A stretch of 38,190 nt of DNA from CAZUXY01 sp964624235 (GCA_964624235.1 CAZUXY010000048.1:1-38190); one strand, 5' to 3'. Counted from the first letter of the stretch, positions 9,200 to 17,516 are shown. The notes: generated by a model not told the origin, from the sequence alone. Made by a program: numbers and translations.

Positions 9200-9283
9200 A
9201 TGCGGAGGCCGCGGCCGTACAGGTTATTAATGGTTGACGCGCCTGCCGCGGCGTGGTGATGTTCCGTTTCACCGGTACCGGTC

Positions 9284-10768
9284 ATGGCCCTGCACAGAAA
9301 AAAACCATTGCCCCCCGTCATGTTCGTCGGCACGGGTTCCGACGTGGGAAAGAGCGTCATCGCCGCGGCCTTCTGCCGCATTTTCGCGCAAGACGGCTAT
9401 CGACCCGCACCCTTCAAGGCCCAGAACATGTCGCTCAACAGCTACGCCACGCCCGAGGGGCTCGAGATCGGGCGGGCCCAGGCGGTCCAGGCCGAGGCCT
9501 GCGGTATTCCCTGCGAAAGCGACATGAACCCGGTGCTCCTCAAACCCACCGGCGACATGGTCTCCCAGGTGGTGCTGCACGGGAAACCGGCCGGGAACCG
9601 TTCGGCAGCGGAGTATTTCAATGAGACCGACCGCGACGCGCTCTTCGCCGAAGTCATGGGCTCATATCGGCGTCTGGAGTCCCGTTTCAACCCGGTCGTC
9701 ATCGAGGGCGCCGGGAGCATATCGGAACTCAACCTCAAAGACCGCGACATCACCAACATGCGCGTCGCCCTCGCCGTGGGCGCGACGGTACTTCTTGTCG
9801 CCGATATCGACCGCGGCGGCGTGTTCGGCAGCGTCTACGGGACCATCGCGCTTCTCCCCCCCGATGAACGGGCCATGGTAAAGGGAATTATCATTAATAA
9901 ATTCAGGGGCGACCTGGCGCTTTTCGAGGACGGGCGGCGCCTCATGGCAGAGATCACCGGAGTGCCCGTGGTTGCCGTGATCCCCTGGTATCATGATATC
10001 CATATCGACCAGGAAGACTCGGTGGTACTTTCCCAGAAACGGCGGCACCCGTCGCCCGGAGAGACCAATATCGCCGTGGTGCTGCTCGACTCCCTCTCGA
10101 ATTTCACCGACTTCGACGCGCTGGAGCAGCTTCCGGGCGTCAACCTCTACTACACCGACGATCCCGCCGCCCTTTCCCGCGCGGACTTCATTGTAATCCC
10201 CGGCTCGAAGAACACCATTGCCGACATGCGACGCCTCAGGGAAAAAGGACTGGATGCCGCGATCCTGGACCTGCACCGCGGGGGCAGGGGAGTCTACGGC
10301 GTCTGCGGCGGCTACCAGATGATGGGAGAAACCATAGAGGACCCTCACGGCGTGGAGGGACTTCCCGGACAGACCCGGGGACTCGGCATACTCCCGGTGG
10401 CCACCGTGCTGACGAGGGAAAAGGTCACCGAACAGCGTACCTTCACCTTCCTGGACCTCCCCGAGCGCTGCCGCGGCTACGAAATCCACATGGGCACGAC
10501 AACCGCCGTGACGGACAGACCCCTCTGTACACTGGCGAACGGTGGTGTTGACGGGTACTCTCTCTCTCCCCTGGCCTGGGGGACCTACATCCACGGGATA
10601 TTCGACAATACGCCGGTGATCCGCCGCGTGTTCAAGGCCAACGGCCTGCCCGCACCGCCCCGTGATTACGATTATCCGCGGTACCGGGACGAGCAGTACG
10701 ATCGCCTGGCCTCCCACGTCCGCGGTCATACCGATATGGCGCGATGCTACCGCCTGCTGGAATCCTGA
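9284..10768 (+). CDS. cobQ: cobyric acid synthase (adenosylcobyric acid synthase, glutamine-hydrolysing)
   Basis: CobQ/CbiP amidates four carboxylates of adenosylcobyrinic acid diamide during vitamin B12 synthesis, using glutamine and ATP. The 494 residues match the family length. The N-terminal ATP-binding domain begins with GTGSDVGKS at 16-24, followed by FKAQNMSLNSY and GRAQAVQAEA, which are diagnostic. The C-terminal class I-type glutaminase domain has nucleophile Cys341 in GVCGGYQMMG and His437 in YIHGIFDN. No other cobalamin gene and no cobalamin riboswitch is visible nearby, so this step is encoded apart from the rest of the pathway. The ribosome site before the chosen ATG is weak, so the start is less certain than the identity. 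Confidence 0.95.
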   Translation: MALHRKKPLPPVMFVGTGSDVGKSVIAAAFCRIFAQDGYRPAPFKAQNMSLNSYATPEGLEIGRAQAVQAEACGIPCESDMNPVLLKPTGDMVSQVVLHGKPAGNRSAAEYFNETDRDALFAEVMGSYRRLESRFNPVVIEGAGSISELNLKDRDITNMRVALAVGATVLLVADIDRGGVFGSVYGTIALLPPDERAMVKGIIINKFRGDLALFEDGRRLMAEITGVPVVAVIPWYHDIHIDQEDSVVLSQKRRHPSPGETNIAVVLLDSLSNFTDFDALEQLPGVNLYYTDDPAALSRADFIVIPGSKNTIADMRRLREKGLDAAILDLHRGGRGVYGVCGGYQMMGETIEDPHGVEGLPGQTRGLGILPVATVLTREKVTEQRTFTFLDLPERCRGYEIHMGTTTAVTDRPLCTLANGGVDGYSLSPLAWGTYIHGIFDNTPVIRRVFKANGLPAPPRDYDYPRYRDEQYDRLASHVRGHTDMARCYRLLES

Positions 10769-10901
10769 CGGCCTTATACTCCTGAAACGCGTTGTGGTAT
10801 TTTTTAATTGTAAACTCCCGCAATTACCCGCATGATGACCCTGTAATTCCCGTCAGTCTTATTGAACAATAACACGCGCGCGGCAGAGGAGGAACACCAT
10901 T

Positions 10902-11882
10902 ATGGCAACGGCAAGAACGATCCGCATACACGAGTTCGGCGGCCCTGAAAAAATGAAGCTGGAGACTACGGAATTGCCCATGCCGGGCAGAGGCGAGGTG
11001 TGCGTGGAGCAGACGGCGGTCGGCTTCAACTTCATCGATGTGTACCAGCGCAGGGGGACCTATCCCCTTCCCCTCCCCACCGGCCTGGGACATGAAGCGG
11101 CGGGACGGGTTTCCGATGTCGGAGTGGACGTGGAACAGTTCAAAAAGGGGGACCGGGTCGCCTACATGAACGCCGGGGTGGGCGCCTACGCCGACCGCCG
11201 CAACGTGCCGGCGGAAAAACTGGTCAGGATCCCCGATACGGTCTCCGATGAGGAGGCCGCCGCGCTCATCTTCAAGGGCATGACGGCGCAGTACCTGCTT
11301 AAGAAGACCTGCCCGGTGCGGCCGGGCGACTACGTGCTCGTCCACGCGGCGGCGGGGGGCGTGGGACAGATACTCTGCCGCTGGGCCAAAGGGCTGGGCG
11401 CCTTCGTGATAGGCACCGCGGGCTCCGACGAGAAATGCGCGATCGCGAAAAAGGCGGGCTGCGACATTACCGTCAATTATTCACAGGCAGACTGGCCCGA
11501 AGAAATGCTGCGTGCCACCGGCGGGAAAAAGGCAAGGGTGGTGTACGACTCGGTGGGCAAGGACACCTTTATGAAGTCACTGGACTGCGCGGCTCCCTTC
11601 GGCATGGTGGTGCTCTACGGCGCCGCCTCGGGCAAGGCACCGGCCATCGAGCCGGAACTCCTTAACAAGAAGGGGTGTCTATTTCTTACCCGGCCGTCGG
11701 TGTTCCCCCACAACGCCGATCCCGCGGTCTTCAGGGAGAACGCCGCCGACCTCTTCAACGCCATCGCAACAGGCCTGGTAAAGGCGCACATAGGCGCCCG
11801 TTTCCCCCTTGAAAAGGTCGCTCAGGCCCATATGGCGGCCGAGGCGCGAAAGACCACCGGCGCCATACTGCTGGTCCCGTGA
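10902..11882 (+). CDS. NADPH:quinone oxidoreductase (zeta-crystallin-like, zinc-independent MDR)
   Basis: This 326-residue protein belongs to the medium-chain dehydrogenase/reductase superfamily. It follows the quinone oxidoreductase pattern: an N-terminal GroES-like domain with GFNFIDVYQRRGTYP and GLGHEAAGRV, then a Rossmann domain with LVHAAAGGVGQILCRWAK. The structural and catalytic zinc cysteines of classical alcohol dehydrogenases are absent, as in QorA. It probably reduces quinones or other activated double bonds with NADPH. A GGAGG ribosome site precedes the ATG at 10902. A hairpin terminator follows at 11887, so it is probably a single-gene unit after the cobQ gene, from which it is separated by 133 bases. 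Confidence 0.9.
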   Translation: MATARTIRIHEFGGPEKMKLETTELPMPGRGEVCVEQTAVGFNFIDVYQRRGTYPLPLPTGLGHEAAGRVSDVGVDVEQFKKGDRVAYMNAGVGAYADRRNVPAEKLVRIPDTVSDEEAAALIFKGMTAQYLLKKTCPVRPGDYVLVHAAAGGVGQILCRWAKGLGAFVIGTAGSDEKCAIAKKAGCDITVNYSQADWPEEMLRATGGKKARVVYDSVGKDTFMKSLDCAAPFGMVVLYGAASGKAPAIEPELLNKKGCLFLTRPSVFPHNADPAVFRENAADLFNAIATGLVKAHIGARFPLEKVAQAHMAAEARKTTGAILLVP

Positions 11883-11886
11883 AGAA

Positions 11887-11916
11887 CGGCCGTCCCCCCG
11901 GGGCGACGGCCGGTTT
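11887..11916 (+). terminator. hairpin terminator after the quinone oxidoreductase gene
   Basis: CGGCCGTC (11887-11894) and GACGGCCG (11905-11912) form a perfect 8-bp stem a few bases after the stop codon. A short TTT follows. Confidence 0.65.
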
Positions 11917-12039
11917 AATCCCTGACATACGATAACTACCCGCAATAAAATTGACCGATCTTCGTCTGTACCAGTAATTGAGAAGCCCGCGGTCGTATAA
12001 GGCGGGCGCCTCCATCATCAGCAACAGGGGAATACATTA

Positions 12040-12609
12040 ATGAAATCCGAAAAACAACACGAACCGCGGCCCATGCCCGTTTCCCACGCGCCACACCTCC
12101 TCAATCCACTGCGGGCGATATTCCTGTCACCCGGAAAACTGGCGCGCCGTTTGAAGCTCGACAGGAACTTTCACGTGCTCGAGGTGGGGCCTGGTCCGGG
12201 GTATTTCAGCCCGGAGATCGCGAAAGCCGTCCCTGAGGGCAGGCTGGTCCTCGCCGACATACAGCCCGAAATGCTGACCATGGCGCGGATGCGCCTTGAG
12301 AAAAGGGGAATACGCAACGCGGAGTATGTGCACAGCGGTGCGGACGATCTGCCATTCGAAGACGGCTCCTTCGACGTGGTGTTCCTGGTGGCCGTGCTGG
12401 GCGAGGTGCCCGACCGCGCCGCCTGCCTGCGGGAGCTTCGCCGGGTGCTGAAGCCCGAAGGCGTGCTTTCGATCACGGAACAGCCGGGAGATCCCGACCG
12501 GATACCTTTACCGGAAATGCGGCAACTGGCGGCCGCCGCGGGGTTCAGGCAGTGCGCGATCTACGGGAAAGGCCGCAATTACACGGCCAATTTCATGAAA
12601 CAGCCGTAA
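12040..12609 (+). CDS. class I SAM-dependent methyltransferase
   Basis: The 189-residue protein has the seven-stranded methyltransferase core of the UbiE/Methyltransf_11 type. Motif I is VLEVGPGPGYFSPEIA, the acidic ribose-binding residue follows in LVLADIQPEML, motif II is DLPFEDGSFDVVFLVAVLGEV, and the conserved LRELRRVLKPEGVLSI segment comes next. The substrate is unknown; such enzymes methylate lipids, quinones, small metabolites or arsenicals. It begins after an AGGGGAA ribosome site and ends 18 bases before the convergent tetR stop. No terminator is obvious between these convergent genes. Confidence 0.88.
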   Translation: MKSEKQHEPRPMPVSHAPHLLNPLRAIFLSPGKLARRLKLDRNFHVLEVGPGPGYFSPEIAKAVPEGRLVLADIQPEMLTMARMRLEKRGIRNAEYVHSGADDLPFEDGSFDVVFLVAVLGEVPDRAACLRELRRVLKPEGVLSITEQPGDPDRIPLPEMRQLAAAAGFRQCAIYGKGRNYTANFMKQP

Positions 12610-12627
12610 ATGGACAGGGGCGCCCCG

Positions 12628-13263
12628 CTACCGGGGGCGATACCGTTCCAGCAGGTCGTCGATCATACGGTCGAAGGCGCCGGGGAAGTCGCCCACCTCG
12701 AGCGTGACCCTGCTCAGGTACAGGGAAACGATGCCGTGGAGCGCGCTCCAGATCTGCATCAGGCGGTAACCGGGATCGTCGTCCCGGCCCTCCCCCCTGC
12801 TTTCAAAAACCTCGAGCAGCAACTCCCGGGCAAGGGCGGCCGAGCGGAGGGCGACGGCGTTCTGGAACGCCGCGAGCTTCTCGTGTCTGGTGCCCCGGTA
12901 ATCGACGTACTTGGGGGTGCCCATGCTGAACATGATGGAATAGAGGTGCGGGTTTTCCCTGCCGAACGCAATATAGGCACCGGCCAGTCGGCGCAGCTGC
13001 TCGTAGGGGGCGCCTCCCGCGGCGCGCGCCTCCTGAAAGCGCGCGTAAAACATGTCGAAGCCCCTGGTCACCACCATGAGGTAGAGCTCGTCCCGGTCGG
13101 TGAAATAGTTATAGATGGTCTTGGCGGCGATACCCAGGCGGGAGCCGAGTTTGCGCATGCTGAAGTCGGCGTAGCCCACCTCGTTGATCAGGGCCGCGGC
13201 TTCCATGATGATGTTCTCGCGGATGGACTCTACCGTTTCGGGGGATGCGGGCGGTTTCGGCAT
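12628..13263 (-). CDS. TetR-family transcriptional regulator
   Basis: The 211-residue protein has an N-terminal TetR helix-turn-helix (residues about 18-64, with MRKLGSRLGIAAKTIYNYFTDRDELY) and a C-terminal ligand-binding region resembling the WHG-type domain (AYIAFGRENPHLYSIMFSMG). It is most likely a repressor released by a small hydrophobic ligand. The gene is divergent from the DUF362 gene, and the 164-base gap contains a perfect 14-bp inverted repeat over a promoter, so it probably controls DUF362 and the downstream hydrolase, and possibly itself. Ligand is unknown. Confidence 0.9.
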   Translation of the reverse strand: MPKPPASPETVESIRENIIMEAAALINEVGYADFSMRKLGSRLGIAAKTIYNYFTDRDELYLMVVTRGFDMFYARFQEARAAGGAPYEQLRRLAGAYIAFGRENPHLYSIMFSMGTPKYVDYRGTRHEKLAAFQNAVALRSAALARELLLEVFESRGEGRDDDPGYRLMQIWSALHGIVSLYLSRVTLEVGDFPGAFDRMIDDLLERYRPR

Positions 13264-13348
13264 AGATGGTTCGCTCCCGGCGGTGATTTAAAGAACAAAC
13301 CCTATACAGGGAAGTATTAAAAATCAAGTTATTTAATCCGGTTAGTGA

Positions 13349-13393
13349 TTGACAAAAGTTGACTATTAAAGTAACATACGTTACTTTAATAGT
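13349..13393 (+). promoter_or_regulatory. promoter overlapped by a perfect palindromic operator (probable TetR site)
   Basis: TTGACA at 13349-13354 and TAACAT at 13372-13377 are 17 bases apart and point at the DUF362 gene. ACTATTAAAGTAAC (13362-13375) and GTTACTTTAATAGT (13380-13393) form a perfect 14-bp inverted repeat with a 4-base centre. The repeat covers the spacer, the -10 box and the expected transcription start, so a bound dimer would block RNA polymerase. The neighbouring divergent tetR gene supplies the likely binder. Confidence 0.75.
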
Positions 13394-13427
13394 GCCGCAC
13401 TCACCTATCCAGCCGGGGGTACCCGTC

Positions 13428-14744
13428 ATGGCCAGAAGAAACGTCATAATCAGAAAATGCGCCGAATACAACCCTGACCGCATAAGGGGTATAATAAAGG
13501 AGTCCATGGAAGAACTGGGCGCGAAGCCCCGGGGGAAGATCCTCATCAAGCCCAACGTGGTCACCGCCAACAAGCAGTACATCTTCGATTCATACACGCA
13601 TCTCTCGGTGGTGGAATCCATGGTGCAGGTGCTGCGCGAACACCACGGCGCCGACGGGAACATCACCATCGGCGAGTCGGGAGGGATAGGCCTGCCCACC
13701 CGCATGTTCTTCGCCGAATCGGATTACGACAAGCTCGCGAAGCGTCTCGGCGTGCCGCTGGCCGACTTCAACGAGGAGGAGTGCCGCACCGTGGAACTGA
13801 AACGCGCGAAGTGGCACAAAACCATGCTGACGGCCAAGTCCCTCTACGAGGCCGACTACAAGATCTGGATGCCCAAGCTGAAATTCCACATAGTCGTGGA
13901 CATCACCAACGCCCTGAAGCTGAACATCGGCATCCTCACCCATAAAGAGCGCTTTCTCTACCACGACGACCGCCTGCACGAGAAGATCGTCGACCTGCTG
14001 GAACCTGGCTACCCCGACCTTACGGTGACCGACGCCATCACCGTGGGACGCGGCTTCGAGTCGAGCCCCTTCCCCCATCACCTGGGTGCGCTCATCATCG
14101 CCGACGACCCGGTGGCATCCGACGTGGTGGCGGCGAAGATCATGAACTACGACCCCGAAAAGGTCATTTACCTGAAAGAGGCGAAGGAGCGGGGATACGG
14201 GTCCCTTTCCATTAAGGACATACACATCAGCGGCGATGTAAAGTGGGAAGAACTGGCCCGCCGCATGAAAGGAGTGGACTCGCCCTTCCAGGACCTCCAG
14301 AAGCTCGACACCCCCGTTAAATTTTACGAGGGGACCAACAAGGCCACCGGTAACATCTGCTACGGCGGCTGCATCTGTTCCATAAAAGGGGTTATGGGCA
14401 CCTCGGACCGCCGCTATGAAGGTAATTTGAAAAACGCACGTCCCGGCGCCGTCGTCATGGGGTTCTACCAGGGCGACGTGATCCATCCCGACGACCCGGT
14501 GGTGATGGTGGGGACATGCGCCGGGGTCTCGGGAAAACTGGAGGCCGGCAAAGTGGTGCACATCAAGGGATGCCCCGTCAAGGTGGCCGACCTGATGATC
14601 TTCGGCCTGCGGCATTTAAAAATGAAAAGCCCCGCCTGGGACCTGCGTAACATGGCTCAGCTCATCTACTATTCGGTCATCAAGCTCTTCATGCAGCTGA
14701 CGGTGCCGCTGCGGAAGAGGGCGCGCATACACAAGCACGGATGA
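13428..14744 (+). CDS. DUF362-domain protein with a Cys-rich motif
   Basis: The start at 13428 is preferred to an upstream in-frame ATG at 13359, because that ATG lies inside the promoter-operator and 13428 has a GGGGG ribosome site. The 438-residue product matches DUF362 (PF04015): GKILIKPNVVTANKQ near the N-terminus, then KLKFHIVVDITNALKLNIGI and ADDPVASDVVAAKIM. Some DUF362 proteins are fused to ferredoxin domains. Here a CYGGCIC cluster (Cys311, Cys315, Cys317) in the C-terminal half could bind a metal or an iron-sulphur cluster, which is inference. The biochemical role of the family is poorly defined. It probably forms an operon with the hydrolase 34 bases downstream, under TetR control. 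Confidence 0.85.
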   Translation: MARRNVIIRKCAEYNPDRIRGIIKESMEELGAKPRGKILIKPNVVTANKQYIFDSYTHLSVVESMVQVLREHHGADGNITIGESGGIGLPTRMFFAESDYDKLAKRLGVPLADFNEEECRTVELKRAKWHKTMLTAKSLYEADYKIWMPKLKFHIVVDITNALKLNIGILTHKERFLYHDDRLHEKIVDLLEPGYPDLTVTDAITVGRGFESSPFPHHLGALIIADDPVASDVVAAKIMNYDPEKVIYLKEAKERGYGSLSIKDIHISGDVKWEELARRMKGVDSPFQDLQKLDTPVKFYEGTNKATGNICYGGCICSIKGVMGTSDRRYEGNLKNARPGAVVMGFYQGDVIHPDDPVVMVGTCAGVSGKLEAGKVVHIKGCPVKVADLMIFGLRHLKMKSPAWDLRNMAQLIYYSVIKLFMQLTVPLRKRARIHKHG

Positions 14745-14778
14745 GCGGCAGAATATCAAAGGGAGGTACACCGGAAAC

Positions 14779-15444
14779 ATGATAAAAAAGATACTGATAA
14801 TAGTCGTCGTAATTATAGTTGCCGCGGCGGCCGCGTTTTTCGGGCTGATGATCGCGAGCGGCATTCCCTCAAAGGGCGCGAAAATCGCGCACTACGACAA
14901 TCCCCGAAAGGCGTTGCTGGTGATCGACGTGCAGGAGGGGTTCTCTGGCGCGGCGGCCGGCCCCAAATCACCGTACTTCAACGACGCGCCGAAAGCAGTT
15001 ACCGCCATCAACCGGCTCATCGATAAGGCCGCCGGCAAAGGTTACGCGGTCGTATACATACAACATGAGGTCACCGGCCCTGTAGACAGGCTGATCTTTA
15101 CCGTTTTTGCCGGCGGCGCCGGTGTCAAGGGGAACCCGAAGTCGGCCATCGATACAAGGGTCCGCATGGTCTCAGAGAATGTTTTCTCCAAGGACAAAGG
15201 CGACGCCTTCACCAATCCCGCCCTGGACGCGTTCATGATCAAAAACCGGGTGAACGAGCTCTACCTCACGGGACTGGACGCGGAGTACTGCGTGCACGCG
15301 ACGGCCCGGGGCGCCCTCAACCGGGGCTACAGGGTACACATCATTACCGACGCGATTTTGCTGGGTAATAAGAAAAAATGGGAAGGGCTCTTAAAGGAAT
15401 ATAAGAAAGAGGGGATCGTGCTGATGAAGAGCGAGAGGTTTTGA
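14779..15444 (+). CDS. membrane-anchored cysteine hydrolase (isochorismatase-like fold)
   Basis: The 221-residue protein has an N-terminal membrane anchor (residues about 4-27) and then an isochorismatase-like hydrolase domain. The catalytic triad is recognisable: Asp50 in LLVIDVQEGF, a lysine near 138-140 in VFSKDKGDAF, and nucleophile Cys171 in LTGLDAEYCVHATARGAL. Relatives hydrolyse amides such as nicotinamide or other small amides and vinyl ethers. The anchor suggests it faces the periplasm, which is unusual for the fold. It sits 34 bases after the DUF362 gene. Its last 48 codons recur twice downstream as isolated fragments (16164-16307 and 25369-25482). Confidence 0.85.
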   Translation: MIKKILIIVVVIIVAAAAAFFGLMIASGIPSKGAKIAHYDNPRKALLVIDVQEGFSGAAAGPKSPYFNDAPKAVTAINRLIDKAAGKGYAVVYIQHEVTGPVDRLIFTVFAGGAGVKGNPKSAIDTRVRMVSENVFSKDKGDAFTNPALDAFMIKNRVNELYLTGLDAEYCVHATARGALNRGYRVHIITDAILLGNKKKWEGLLKEYKKEGIVLMKSERF

Positions 15445-15573
15445 ACTCAAGGTAAATTTGCTCCTCATCATTGACTTCTTCTGTTAATTATCTTTTAAAA
15501 TTATTACACAGGGATTTCCACAGTACCATCCGCTGCTGTTTCCGGGGAGTCGGTTGCATCCTTTTCTTATACT

Positions 15574-15780
15574 TTACTTAACCCCGATTTCTTTCTGTAT
15601 TTCCATTTCTTTTTTAAGAATCGAGTTTATTATCTTATTAAGATACACTTTTTTGGTTTTTTAAATGGTAATATAATATTCTTTTAATTTTTTTTCCAGG
15701 TATATGGGTATTTCCAATTCATTAAGCGGTCTGTAAAATTTTCCCTTTGATGCTTTCGAAAAATCATATTCTTTTTTCAT
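15574..15780 (-). pseudogene. brnA: BrnA antitoxin gene with an in-frame stop
   Basis: The reverse strand starts MKKEYDFSKASKGKFYRP and continues to NELEIPIYLEKKLKEYYITI, where a TAA at 15661-15663 interrupts codon 40. The same frame then resumes with KTKKVYLNKIINSILKKEM and ends at a TAA at 15574-15576. Together these give a 68-codon protein with the usual BrnA layout: a variable N-terminus followed by a ribbon-helix-helix DNA-binding domain. The start lies 11 bases after the brnT stop, the standard toxin-then-antitoxin order. BrnA normally neutralises BrnT and represses the operon. As read, only the N-terminal 39 residues would be made, without the DNA-binding half. A sequencing error cannot be excluded. 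Confidence 0.75.
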
Positions 15781-15791
15781 ATCAATTGAAC

Positions 15792-16079
15792 CTATTTATT
15801 GTGAAAATATTGTGTTAACTCTTTTTTTGCAGCCTTACGTGCTGAAATTATCCTGATAAATTCTTCTCCACCCTTTTTTCTGTATGTATGGACAACCACT
15901 ACAATATCACCACCAGGTATTTCACCGAGAGTCACCCAGCGCTCTTCTGAATGCGAATGGCCTTCATCAAATATTGATAATGATTCACGGTCGGAAAAAA
16001 CCAGTGCGGCCCTTTCAAAGGAAATCCCATGTTTTCTGATATTTGCAATAGCTTTTCGCTGATCCCATTCAAATTTCAT
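15792..16079 (-). CDS. brnT: BrnT family type II toxin
   Basis: The 95-residue product is a clear BrnT toxin: MKFEWDQRKAIANIRKHGISFERAALVF at the N-terminus, then ERWVTLGEIPGGDIVVVVHTYRKKG and the C-terminal basic segment RIISARKAAKKE. BrnT toxins have a RelE-like fold and act as ribonucleases that block translation. The reading frame is intact. The partner antitoxin immediately downstream carries an in-frame stop, an unexpected combination. The upstream region (16080-16162) is AT-rich and ends in a perfect palindrome that could be an operator. AT content is well above that of the genes before 15444, consistent with acquisition. Confidence 0.92.
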   Translation of the reverse strand: MKFEWDQRKAIANIRKHGISFERAALVFSDRESLSIFDEGHSHSEERWVTLGEIPGGDIVVVVHTYRKKGGEEFIRIISARKAAKKELTQYFHNK

Positions 16080-16141
16080 ATCATACTCATGATCATATGA
16101 TAAAAAGCATTGTTGTAAACAGATAATTTATTTCAACATAT

Positions 16142-16162
16142 TTTATTTCATTATGAAATAAA
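16142..16162. repeat. perfect palindrome at the junction between brnT region and hydrolase tail
   Basis: TTTATTTCAT (16142-16151) and ATGAAATAAA (16153-16162) are perfect inverted arms around a single T. It lies 63 bases upstream of brnT and abuts the copied hydrolase tail at 16164. It could be a toxin-antitoxin operator or mark the end of an inserted block. Confidence 0.6.
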
Positions 16163-16163
16163 C

Positions 16164-16307
16164 ACGGCCTGGGGCGCCCTCAACCGGGGCTATAAAGTGC
16201 ACATCATCACCGACGCGATATTGCCGGGTAACAGGAAGAAACGGGAAGGGCTCTTGAAGGAATATAAGAAAGAGGGGATCGTTTTATTAAAGAGCGGCGG
16301 GTTTTAA
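16164..16307 (+). pseudogene. fragment of the 3' end of the cysteine hydrolase gene (copy B)
   Basis: These 144 bases align without gaps to 15301-15444, the last 48 codons of the intact hydrolase gene, with about 22 differences by hand count (roughly 85% identity). The reading frame is kept: it encodes TAWGALNRGYKVHIITDAIL and ends ...LLKSGGF then TAA. Homology begins abruptly at ACGGCC, four codons after the position of the catalytic cysteine, so the fragment is not functional on its own. It has neither start codon nor promoter. Confidence 0.85.
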
Positions 16308-16404
16308 GCTCGCCGCACCTTCATCCTTTTTATCACTGATACTTTAATCACTACCAGCGGGAAACGACGGATTTCTTTCCGGGTCAGAGACCTTAAGGCG
16401 GACC

Positions 16405-16665
16405 TTACTTCCGGTAAATCACTTTCCCGTATTTCAAAATACCTTCAAGAAAGCCGCTACGGTTGCCTTTTTTTACCACAAGTTTCGGCTCAATGCGGGC
16501 GTCCACCTGGCGGCACAGGGAAAACAATCGCGCGTTAATGTCAGGAAAACCATTGTGCACTTCATCGACCACCACGGCTATGTCGATATCGCTGTAGTGA
16601 CGCTCCTCGCCCCCGGCGCAGGAACCGTAAAGAACGATCATAGTTACCGGCATCTGTTTCGCCAC
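16405..16665 (-). CDS. MNT-type minimal nucleotidyltransferase domain protein
   Basis: The 86-residue product carries the polymerase-beta-like nucleotidyltransferase signature: GS at 14-15 in VLYGSCAGGEERHYSDIDIAVV, with the metal-binding Asp26 and Asp28. MNT proteins pair with HEPN proteins as toxin-antitoxin modules, where the MNT adds AMP to the HEPN toxin. Here no HEPN partner is visible. The start is a GTG at 16665. The same frame is open upstream to the TGA stop of the outer-membrane protein gene at 16705, and typical relatives have some 10-15 more residues there, so the gene may have lost its original N-terminus. Confidence 0.7.
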   Translation of the reverse strand: MAKQMPVTMIVLYGSCAGGEERHYSDIDIAVVVDEVHNGFPDINARLFSLCRQVDARIEPKLVVKKGNRSGFLEGILKYGKVIYRK

Positions 16666-16704
16666 CAGACCGGCGTATTGTTGATCTTCTTCTTGCCGCA
16701 GAGG

Positions 16705-17334
16705 TCACAAGAGAGTCAGGTACCCGACCGTTAAAGCCGCGGACCAGCAGCCCAGTTTATAGCCCGGCGAGTCTATTATGTATGAGAATCCCCTCTTCCC
16801 TTTAAGCCCCACCTCGATGCCGCCGTTGTCGCCGACCGGAATTATACCGCCTATTCCCAACAGCACGCCGTAGTCGTCATTGGTGTATTTTTTCATGACG
16901 GTTCCGCTTTCACTGTAGTATCCGGTGTCCTTGTATTTCATGTCGCCTGCGCGCACGCCGTAAAACCCTCCTAAATCGACGTAGCACGGACCGAAGAGCA
17001 GCCGACAGGCCAGCGGAATATCGATGAAATCCTGCCTGAACGTCTCTTTGTACCTGCCGCCCACCTCTTCAATGTTAACAGCAAGCTCCCTGTGCTGGAA
17101 TTCGAGCCCGGTATAAATGATGCCGCTTTTGAAAACGCCGTACCCGGCCGTTATGCCGGCCCCATAAATATGTTCGTAATCTCCACTTATCCTACCGTAC
17201 ACCGACATCATTCCTATTTCCGTGTACCCGTAATCGACGGCGGCTCCCAGCACAAACTTCCCTTTCGAATCGAGCTTCGCGAACGCCGGGCCTGCGAACA
17301 GCAAAACCATAAGAACCGATAACCATTTTTTCAT
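16705..17334 (-). CDS. outer-membrane beta-barrel protein
   Basis: The 209-residue product starts with a Sec signal peptide, MKKWLSVLMVLLFAGPAFA. It continues with alternating aromatic and glycine-rich strands such as GAAVDYGYTEIGMMSVYG and GLKGKRGFSYIIDSP, ending in a hydrophobic strand with LTVGYLTLL. This is the pattern of a small eight-stranded outer-membrane barrel. The last residue is Leu rather than the common Phe, so insertion by the Bam complex may differ or the protein may be periplasmic. Exact role is unknown. It sits between the nucleotidyltransferase and the lipoprotein genes, all on the minus strand. Confidence 0.7.
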   Translation of the reverse strand: MKKWLSVLMVLLFAGPAFAKLDSKGKFVLGAAVDYGYTEIGMMSVYGRISGDYEHIYGAGITAGYGVFKSGIIYTGLEFQHRELAVNIEEVGGRYKETFRQDFIDIPLACRLLFGPCYVDLGGFYGVRAGDMKYKDTGYYSESGTVMKKYTNDDYGVLLGIGGIIPVGDNGGIEVGLKGKRGFSYIIDSPGYKLGCWSAALTVGYLTLL

Positions 17335-17516
17335 CGAGAAACTCCCTATTGTTTTTTTATTTAATGCGGCTTTCGTTACTTACTCCGCATGTCACCGAAT
17401 AGAACCGGAGACCGGTGCTCGTCGACTGCTGTTCACAACCATTAAAAAAAGAAATTATACAAGGTACTGTTTTATTAAAAACCGCACACCCCATCGTACG
17501 GCCCGCCGGAACAGGA

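Noticed and set aside
9200..9283. Cobalamin riboswitch before cobQ
   Set aside because: The gap is only 84 bases and contains no B12-box-like or long-range paired structure.
9662..10729. 355-codon minus-strand frame opposite cobQ
   Set aside because: Antisense shadow; the plus-strand cobQ contains all catalytic motifs.
13590..14615. 341-codon minus-strand frame opposite the DUF362 gene
   Set aside because: Antisense shadow of a GC-rich gene with no coherent protein features.
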